Source: Phalacrocorax aristotelis (taxonomy: Eukaryota; Chordata; Aves; Suliformes; Phalacrocoracidae). Taken from it: 64,000 nt of DNA. Location: contig NC_134283.1 of the NCBI RefSeq assembly GCF_949628215.1, positions 25,398,975 through 25,462,974 of the forward strand. Direction: 5' to 3'. Positions 54,889 to 64,000 of this stretch are shown piece by piece. The notes under the pieces are model-generated. The model was given only the letters and a program-made list of their open reading frames with translations, did no database searches and was not told the DNA's origin. Both the position numbers and the translations under genes were made by a program. Position 1 is the stretch's first letter. Each line of letters begins with the position of its first letter.

Positions 54889-57800
54889 GTAAGCTTCATA
54901 GATCTTAAAACAGCCAAAGAATGTCCCAGAAAACACTCATTTCTGACCTGAGAAAAACCTCTATTACATTTTCCTACCACTGAGACATGTTCTGGCAGCA
55001 GTGCCCAGTTTAGATGGCACTCATGCTTCAGCTCAGAACTGTGGTAGCTTCCTGAGGAAAATATTTAATCCCAAAATAACTCTTAGGGAAAATCCCTGAT
55101 AAACAGATAGTTTTCTGAGCCATTTAAACATTTAGGAGAGAACCTTTTACGTTCAGGCATTCAGTTTCACTTTCACAATGAACCATGAGCGTCCTTGGTG
55201 AAAACATCTTTTTTTGGAGCTGAACTGTCAGATGGCCTTTCTTAGTGGAAAGAGTATATTTCCAACTTGAGAACAGGTCCTGCAGAAAAAAAAAAAAAAA
55301 GCATTGTTGGGGCAGCTCTGAAGGTAAGTGTAACCTCATTTCCTCTGCCCAGCAGTCCACAGGTAAACCAACAGCATGATTTAAAATGACCCTTGGGGTG
55401 CATACTGTAAATCCAGCCTTTTACAGCACTGCAGCCTCAGCTCAGCCCTACCTTCATGTGAGTGCTCAATAACCCTGTGACATCTGCTCCAGTGTTTCCT
55501 GGAGACTGGATCCTGCATCTTCTGCTCTTTCCTAATTCAGACAAAAATTCTGTGAGCAAAACTGTCAGGCAGCACTGAGTAAAAACAGTCAGGAATTTTA
55601 AAAGTGCTGCAGTCAGGAGGGGGTATAAATGCAGTTTATGTGGACACATCCAAGCTCCTTTTTGCCTTGCTCTAGACCTGTTGAGCCTCATGGCTTACAC
55701 ACCACAGTGCCCTGGCTCTTCTCCCTTGCTGTGGAGCCTGCACTGCCTGGCCTTTTTGCCCGATGGTTAGTGCTGGCAGAGAGGCAGCTGCCAGCTCTCT
55801 AGGGAGAGCCTGTGTGCCAGGCAGCACCTGCCTTATCACAGTTCCTGGCTGAGGCATCCTGATACTGCATGGAGCTGGGAGAAGCTGGGGGGCTGCACCA
55901 GCGGCAGTGTGGCTCCAGGGTATTTCTTCTGGGACTGCAGCCTTAGCACTATCAGTACCTGTGAGGTGTGTTGCACTTGTGTGGGATTTTGAATTCTTCT
56001 GAATTGTGCTGTAGCACTGCCTTGGGAACTCTACCTTTAGCCCTGGCCTTCACAAAGTAGCAAAAGTAGTAGATCTCAAAAATCAAACTGCTGCTCACTG
56101 CAGAGCGAGTGAGGCTAAGCAGTACTGGTGGGAGCTGATGTTTTCCCAGTGCCTTTTCCCCTGTTGCCTGCCGTGGCTTGCAAATTGATTAAAATTCTCA
56201 GGTTTGGTACTGCATGTATGGCAGGACAGCCCATGGGGTGATCTTCATGAGTGGAGGCAGAACTGGATGTCACCACACCAACGTGAAGGGCTGTGCTACG
56301 ACTGGCACACGCAGCCCCTCGCCATACCTGAGAAGTGGCCAGACTGGGGAGGTGGAACTGGGAGAACTGGGCTGTCCTCACCACAGCCATGAGGTGGGAG
56401 CTCCTGATGCTGGCAGGAGAGACCGACCTCGTCCCTTCTGCATGGGTGGCCTTTTGCTGGGGTGGCATGAAGGAGGAGGAAAGACCCTTCCTGCCAGACT
56501 GCTGCCCGTGGGGAAAGCCGGGCCCTTCTTGTTGCAGTGATGATCCTGAGCTCAGTGTTGTGTAAGTCCAGGCTTCATCTGTGAATAGAGGAGGTAATAA
56601 GAATTTAAATATGGACATGTTTGTACATATTGCCAAGATAATTGTTCATAATTCCTATAATGTCATGAATAAACGCATTGATGCCGGAGTCACCGGCAGG
56701 GTGTTTGCTGTTTGGTGAGGTGTTGAACTTGCTGTGTTGCCATGCGAATGAGTGCCCAGTGGACAGCAGAGCCCAACCCTGAGTAAAAATGGAAAGGGTA
56801 GGATGGGAGCTTTGAAGGATGAGGACAAAAGGCAGACGATATGATTTGGGTTACCTGAGGATAACATTTCAGTGGTGAGAGAGGGTGTTATCACTGTCAC
56901 TGATCATACAGAACAGCTGTGGAAGGATCCAGAGACCTCAGTAATGGCATCTGAGGGGCTTCAGTGTGGGTGCTGTGAAAATACAAGAGGGGAGGGGTAA
57001 GGACATGACTGACAGCTCTTTGTGTGAGGAGGGGTAAAGGGAGCTAAAGGAGCTGGGGATGGGAAGTGGCATCCCTGTAGCAAGCCCAGGGATGAGCAGG
57101 TGGGGATGTGGGGAGGATGAGGCTTTTGGCAGCCAGGGTTTTCCTGGCTGTCAGCCAGCTGTTCCCTGCAAGCTGAGCCAGTAGAGGGAGGGCCTGCTGT
57201 TGGAGAGCAGGAAAAGGAGGGCAGAAACTAGCTTTTCCTAAAATCCCCTTGCTACACGGGCCCCCAGCCCCACTGTGGGATGCAGCTGCAGTGTAGGGAC
57301 CAGTGCTGAGAGAGGCAGGGCAGGGGCAGCGCGTCATGGCCTCTGCATACATTGCTGCTCCATGCACTTTGCCAGCCGTGCAGCCACAGCCCTCAGCAGG
57401 GGTCCCTGTGTTTCCTGTTGCCATTTCTTTCTATGGCCACAGCACTCTGTGTGTGTGACATGGATCCCAATATGAAGGAGAATTCTCCTTGATTCTGAAA
57501 CATACACACTTTTCTTCCCGAAGAGCACAGGTTGACTCTTTCTTCAAAACGCAGACAATGGTATTTTCTTGTGAACTGTGACAGTGTGATTGCTGTGCAA
57601 CACTGGAGAGTGCCTTTTACTATTTCTCTGTCACTTTTCTCTCCACTGCTGCTCCTCAAATTTCTTCTGACACCCAAGCAAGATGCTGCTGTTAATCTTC
57701 CATAAATAGCCAGCTGGCATACTGGATACTAGTGGGTTTAAGAAAAAAATCCCTGGAAATGTTCACATTTCCCACAGTGTTGTTTTCCAGCTGCAGAATG

Positions 57801-60800
57801 AGCATGCACCTCGGAAGATGGAGAGAAGATGAGCTGTGCCTCAGCAGGAGCACAGGGGAGAGTGAGCAGAGTTCCTGGGGACATGAAGTCCAAGCCCTGT
57901 TATTCCTTCTCTGGTAAACTCCCAGCTATCCACAGAGACACCAGTGCAACATGTGCCTGTCCCTGCAGCGAGGGATGTCCATGGGACTGTTGCAGGGAAA
58001 TTGCAACCACAGGGCCCTGCAGGCCCTTGCTGCTCTCCAGAGCAATATAGGGTTCTCCAGCCCGTGGGGTGAATAATGTGGCCAGCCTTCCTTCCGAAGC
58101 AGCTTGGGCAGGTGTGAGAAGTCCTTGTGAACAGGTCCCTGGTGGGGTCTGGAGAGCAGCAGCAAGCACTTCTGCAGGGTGGTGATAAAACAGCTGCTCC
58201 GTGCACCAGTAAATCATTCTGCTCGAGAGGGACGGGCTGTGGTGTGTGGCAGAACTCAGCAAGCACAAACACCCTCTGTGCTGGGATGTCCCCATCAGGG
58301 GATATCAGCCTTCAGCAGAACTGTTTCCTCAACAGGAATATTTTCTTTGGCTGTTATTCCAGTACACGTTCTGCAAAGTCTCTATGACTCAGTTTTGGAA
58401 CGAGAGAAAAAAACCAAACTAAACCAACAAAACCAAGCTTCAATCGGTTGTTGTTTGGCTTCAGTTTTCTGTAAGTCAGGTGAGCAAAACCATTCCAGCT
58501 TCAGGGATCAATAAACTAACACCATGTTTAGCTAATCTATCATCTTGTTCCTTAATCAAATAAAAGATGTTGCCAGAACCTGGGAAACCCTGTTCAGAGG
58601 GTTTTGCACTGCATGGTAGCAACCTCCTTTTAAAAATCTGATTAGCCAGGCTTGGGGTTCTCTGCAACCTGCTGTTTGTGGAAACTCCAGGCATGAGAAG
58701 TAAGTTGTGATTCTTTGAGGGATTCTATTTATTTTCAGGAAATGTACCAAGTTCTGTTCATCTAAACATATCCAGCAGCAAACAGTGAGTGATGGGTTCT
58801 TTGCTCTGAACCTCTATTCACTTTGAAAGCTTTGTCTATACCATTTTCTTCCTAAGGCTGTTTAGGTATTGCCTGGTCCTTGCCTATTGCCTTCCTTCTT
58901 AAAAAATACACAACCATTGAGAGCTGTTTTTAGCAGCTGCATGATCCTTTGTTTGGAGTAGAACCTATTATGTTTCATCTCCTGGATTTTGCGAAGGAGC
59001 TTATAAATTCTTTTTAGGTATTTTAAATTGTCATTTAAAGTTTCCCATTCTATGAAAGCAAGACTTCTAATTCCAAAACTGACTTACAAAATCTTACTCT
59101 AAAACTTAGGAATGAAACTTTTTTTTGCAAATGCAATGTCCCCTGGTTCCACAAGTGTGCTGACCTATCAAAGCCTGTGTGAGAGAAAAAAAAAGAAAAT
59201 CAAAATGAAAATGGAAGCATTCCTGTGGGAAATTGCTTCCAACAGCACAGCAATTTTCTAAGAATAATTATTCCACTGGAAGATGTTCAAAACTTGCAAG
59301 TTGCAACCAGGCACTGGATTTTGCTTTTTACCTTCCACCCAGTCTTGCCCCAGCCTTTTTTTTCAGATAAGAAGTTCTCAACAGCTTCTTTCAGTGTTAG
59401 TAAATCTTCCTTTGAAGTGTTTTGTTCTTCTGTGCCCATCTTCCCACGCCTTATTCTGAGTTTCTTTTGAAACTAGGAAGGATCTGGAAATGCTTTGCAT
59501 TGCAATCTAATTGCCTCGAGGAAGGTCATATTCTACTTCAGTTGTGTCCTAGTTCCCCAACCTGGTGTATGTGACCATGCTGTGACTCTTAAGTCTGTTG
59601 CTGCAGTGGTTTGCTGCTTTATAGAGTATTCTCAGAAGAAGCAAAGGAGCAAGGACCTTTGCTAGTGCCGGCACTCAGACAGTTCTGTCTGTCCTCCAGA
59701 TTTTTCTTTTTTTTTTCAGTTGGAACCAGCATTCTATTTTTCCGATTAATACAGAGAGCAAAAAATTATTTGTCTTCCTAATAGCTTCGGTGGTATGCTT
59801 GAAACAGAGGCCAACATATTAGGAACCTAAGGCACTACCTGTGGAACAGCTTATTCTTTAACTGTTTTGCCCTATTTAGGAGCCTGCAAAGGGTGGTGGG
59901 TATTTGTTACCAGTCGAGGGTCTCTGTGCTTGTGTGACTTTCCAGGCTGAGGGGCTGAGTGTTATTTTCTGGTACTGCAATTGGGAATGCAACGTTGTGT
60001 GATGGGTAATACCGTCAAATATCTAGAGTATAATTTTTAAAGCTGCCTGTGTGACTTCAGAACCCAGGTTCTATTTTTAGATCTAATTTGTGTGCCTGGA
60101 GGTACACCTACAAAAGGACCTGGCCTGTATTGTACCTATCCCCAAAGTGCAGATCCTCAGAACTTCTGCCATAATGCTGCTGAGCTGCAGTAGCACTGAC
60201 GGCTTATGGCTCCTCTGTTTACTCCACGTGAATTCTCTGATAAGCATCTGTTTCTAGGCAAGCAGCTAGAGTCTCATTTATGCCTAAGCCTTGCTAAGAT
60301 GTTCCTTGGCCTCCTTGTTCCGTGGAGGCTGATGTGACAGCATTTTCAGAGCAATTTCTTCTCATGTAGGATGCAGGCAGAATAGGATGGCAACTGAGGG
60401 AGGAGGTGTTGGTATTTCTATTTCCAATAGCACAGTACTCATCTGAGTGCATGAGAGGCCAGTGTTCAAATTTCAAGATGCTCAAGGGGACTTGAAATCC
60501 CGATCCCAGCCGAGTTATTCTGGAGGGCTCTTCTCGGCCACTCCTTCTGAGCAGAATTGTGCAAGAGGCTTCGGTGTACCTGGCCAGGGAGAGGATGAGC
60601 TGGTGGTTTGGTGGTTAGGCTGCTTCTACAAGGAGAAGGACAGCTGCTTAGAAGACAGTCCTCTGCAGGGAGAAAATCTTCTCTCCATTGGGCTGTGGTT
60701 GGTGAAGAAGGAATGATCCCCTTTCCTCTCTGTTCCTGCCCTGCTGGTGCTCTCTGCTCTCAGGTTCACTCTCTCCAGTTCTGGACGTCCGTGTCCATGT

Positions 60801-63800
60801 CCTGTGGCTGGGTGTCTGCAGTGGAAGGGGTTGCTGTTTACTGTCCCTCCTGCTCAGGGCTGACTCACTTCCTGCCCTCGTAACACATTTGAAACCTTCC
60901 TGTTTTCTTTAACTTCTGACTGCAGAGCATCCAGCGAAGCCATCTATGAAGCTTGTTACAGAACTGGTACTGTGCTGCCTGATACTGCTTTGCATCATTT
61001 CTTTTCACACAAGCTGGCTGATAGGGCAGCAGTAGATTTTGTTTTTTATCAATTGAAATGGTGCATTCATCTTAGTGAGAGCTGCTTGTCACAAGTGCAG
61101 GGTGCACGCAAGGCCAGGGCTTATGGCAGGTGGCAGCTTTCAGGCAGGATCGAGGCAGCAGAGGTGCTGCAGGCCAGCGCTGAGGTGCAGCGGCAGATCT
61201 GTGGGTGCACGGTAGTTTGTGTGGGGTCTGACTGCATTGTGCTGGCTCTCACAGTCTTGCTTTCACAGATGTGAAAGCCTATCACAGCAAAATAATCAAG
61301 AGAATCATAAACCTGAGTAGAATAACTCCGGCAGGGTTTAAGACACGAGGACTGTAATCTGGCTGTTGTGCAGTACCCTGCAGTACCCTGAGCAAAGCTC
61401 CAGGGGTTGCGGGCTGTTCTGGTAACATCCAAGCACTCTGCGTAACTACGGAGCAAAATTCTTCCTTTAGGATAGGAACTATGTGCATGTACATGCTCTC
61501 ACGTACACAAACAGACTCTGGGGGGAAGGTTAATGCCTCTGTATGAACCTCTGCAGGCATTTCCTACTGGGAATGCTTCCCAGTTTAGAAAAACATGTCA
61601 TGGATGGTAGCTGCAGCAGTCCTGTCTTGGCACATTCCTCCTTCTTTTGTGAGCCCTGTCCACGAGCAGAGCTCTATGGCTTTTGGAGGCTGCGCAGGTC
61701 ACCAGGAGTACACAGAAAGGCTGTTTACCATCCCCTCTCAACGCTGCTACCCAAGCACGCCTGACACAGCTCTTCACTTCTTGCATAAGAGGTGGGAGCA
61801 CTGTGTCCTAATTTATACCTCTATCACAGTGCAAAATAAGAATTGGCTAATCAAATCCCACCTGGCTTGTGATATGACCGTAGCCTTTGTAAATGTGCAA
61901 AGTGGTCTCTGAAAGGCGGATGATTTATAAAGAATTTCCTAGGTTTCTCTGTCAGCCTAATCTCTTGAATCAGTTGTATTGGATATTAAAGCAATGAGAC
62001 AGAAATCAGTAGGAGACCTCATAAAATTTGTAAGTCAATTCAGCTTAAAGAAACCTGACAACTGGATGCACAGAAGTAGAAAATTACTTTTTTTTTTTTT
62101 TTAAATAAGGCTCTATCGTAGAAAAAGACCCACAGAGCTCATCTCTCAAAGGAATCCAAGTGAAAGTTTGCTTTTAACAGTATTGAGGGAGAAATTGCAG
62201 TTTCTTCAAAAGTAATGTGGCTTTTGCCACATTTTCAATGGGCTCAAGCTCCAGCTTCTCTTGGAATTTGTAACTCATGGTGTTGTCTCACAAAGAAATA
62301 CTGTAAGCATGATGGAAGATTTATGAAATCATGCAGGAAGTAACTATGTCTGCTGTGTTTTCTGAAGACTATATTTTTGTGAAAGACATTTTATATATAG
62401 GACCTGATTTATCTCTGATGCCTGCATGTTTTGTACTGCTGTAAAGATTTTTAACTAGCTTGGGAGAGATCCTCCCTTCTGGGAGGACCTTCCTCCCAGT
62501 GAGAGAAGGAAGCCAGCCCTTTATATTTGTACCGAATACAGTGAACAGCAATAAGTAAAGCAGAGAAGCTGGAGCTACCTACTGGCACCTGGGCTGTGAT
62601 TTAATGCCTTTAGAAAGCACTGCATGACCATGCATTGTGTGTCTGAGAGTGCTGCACTCAGGGCTGTAGAATTACCTTGTTTGGCCCAGCATAATATGGC
62701 CTCAAGAAATTCCAGCCACTGAATTAGGGTAAGATCTAGACTTCCTGTCAAAAACCAAATTCAGTTAGTCAAAACTTTCCAGATGAGATGCTAAGATGAT
62801 AGTAACCATCCTGACTGATGTCAGCTGTCAAGAGCAGTGCACAGTATATTGTCTGTCACTTCCCTTATCAGTCACTGTGTACAAGCTTTCTTTTTTTTTC
62901 CCACTTTGGTCTTTGCTTTTGTTTCACAAAGCAAAGTGGAGAACCTGTCCTGTCATCTTTCCTTTCTAAAGGCCTGTGTAAATGTTTAGCCTTTACTGAA
63001 CACTTTTCTGTTTTTGCTTGGAAGATGTGCTGAGGACTGAAAAATGGGATTCTCTCACCACGGGACTGGGGTTGTGTTTAGTTACTTTCTGCTTTAGGTT
63101 ACCCAGCTGTGGCACATGCACATAATGAAACCTGCCTTTTGGAACCCAGGAAACTTGAATAATCTCTACTTAAAGAACTAGCAAGGATGACCAAGCAAGG
63201 TCAGCAGGGTACAGATTAATTTAGTTCAGTGTCTTTTACAAAGAGGTTTTTAAACCTGGGGCTGGAGCGATGATGCATTTTGAAAGTTGTACCAGTGAGC
63301 GCTGCAAATACAGCTGAATCCCAGCCTGAAATATGAATGTTCCTCTCCTCCTGTGCAATGAGTGAGGCAAATTCATTTAAGCATCCCTACTGATAAGTCT
63401 CACTAGGGTCTTTGCTCCTCCGTGCCCAAACTTGACCCACGGCAGCATCTCTTTATTACTCTTGTTATATAGTTTAACATGGGTATTAAAATGATGTGTT
63501 CAGTTTTGCATCTGAACCTCTGTTCTTGTGAAATATATCTTGTGTATTAGCTTAGTTGGAGATCTGTAAACTAGATCTTGGGATGCAATGAAAGATGGTT
63601 CATACTTTTGCCCCGAGTATGGACAACCCGAGCCTTTTGACTGACTCAGAGGAATGTGGTTATTAACAATAAATATCTTTCCAATTTTCCTCTTCTTCAA
63701 AGTAGCTGGTCCATACAAGGGCTTGTTTCTGTGGTAAACCTTAGGGTGAGTGCAGCAGAAAACATCAGAGCTCTCATGAAAAGCATTTGATACGTTTTAT

Positions 63801-64000
63801 GCTCTGGGAGTGGACAGCAGATTAAGCCCTTACTGCTTGCAGACCTGCAATACCTGGGAAAACGTTCCCAGTTGCTTCCAGATTTGTACATGGAGTGAGT
63901 TTCTCCAACATCTTCAGCAGTTGTGTGTGAAGGAGAACCTCCTGGCATGTATCCTAGAAAAGCTCCCTGGCCTGAATGAGATGAAGGAGACCAGTGGAGT
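54889..64000. other. Intergenic region to the right edge
   Basis: No protein-coding exon recognised. G+C is higher at about 55.7-58.3 kb and lower elsewhere. There is an AT-rich tract ending in AATAAA near 56665-56671, poly-T runs near 62086-62101 and 62889-62899, and a small nested inverted repeat at 62470-62499. Short open frames have no domains. Confidence 0.5.

Noticed and set aside
47760-64000. Possible MIR146A locus downstream of PTTG1
   Set aside because: Expected from human gene order, so I looked for the mature core (GAGAACTGAATTCC) on both strands. Only a partial resemblance was found (GGAATTCAGT near 52056) without a hairpin partner. It probably lies beyond the right edge.
1-64000. 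CRISPR arrays, operons, prokaryotic genes, tRNA or rRNA genes
   Set aside because: None of the characteristic repeat, promoter or cloverleaf patterns was seen; the window is vertebrate nuclear DNA.

Overview
The window looks like nuclear DNA from a neoavian bird. Two things point there: CR1 retrotransposon 3' ends carrying the avian ATTCTATG-type octamer, and two long terminal repeats resembling a family I know as common in Neoaves. The genes are vertebrate, intron-containing and compactly spaced. Their order, CCNJL - C1QTNF2 - SLU7 - PTTG1, is the order I know from human chromosome 5q33, with the same orientations (three on minus, PTTG1 on plus). There is no prokaryotic signature, CRISPR array or operon.

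Layout. 1-4.2 kb is intron 1 of CCNJL (minus); its first coding exon (4211-4273) lies in a CpG island at about 3.6-4.8 kb, and the rest of the gene is to the left of the window. 4.8-12.6 kb is intergenic. C1QTNF2 (CTRP2, minus) has two coding exons at 16071-16311 and 14148-14761, with a probable 3'UTR down to about 12.6 kb and an unseen 5' non-coding exon upstream. 16.3-29 kb is intergenic and/or upstream C1QTNF2 sequence, with a CR1 fragment, a CCCT microsatellite and a mildly CpG-enriched block near 27.4-27.9 kb. SLU7 (minus) occupies 31631-42929, with 15 coding exons reconstructed to a 580-residue protein, followed by a long AT-rich 3'UTR. A CpG island at about 43.15-44.0 kb is the shared head-to-head promoter of SLU7 and PTTG1. 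PTTG1 (securin, plus) has five coding exons (44706-47700, 194 residues) and an AATAAA at 47750. 47.8-64 kb is intergenic apart from repeats: a degenerate 48-bp minisatellite and an antisense LTR.

Functions. SLU7 is a second-step splicing factor. Securin inhibits separase until anaphase. CCNJL is a cyclin J-like protein. C1QTNF2 is a secreted collagen/C1q adipokine-type protein. They form a conserved neighbourhood rather than a pathway; only SLU7 and PTTG1 share a promoter. I found no clearly undescribed system. The most useful observations are the small hidden SLU7 exon with an adjacent in-frame alternative acceptor, the cell-cycle-type motifs in the shared promoter, the divergent avian securin C-terminal half, and the LTR/minisatellite pair.
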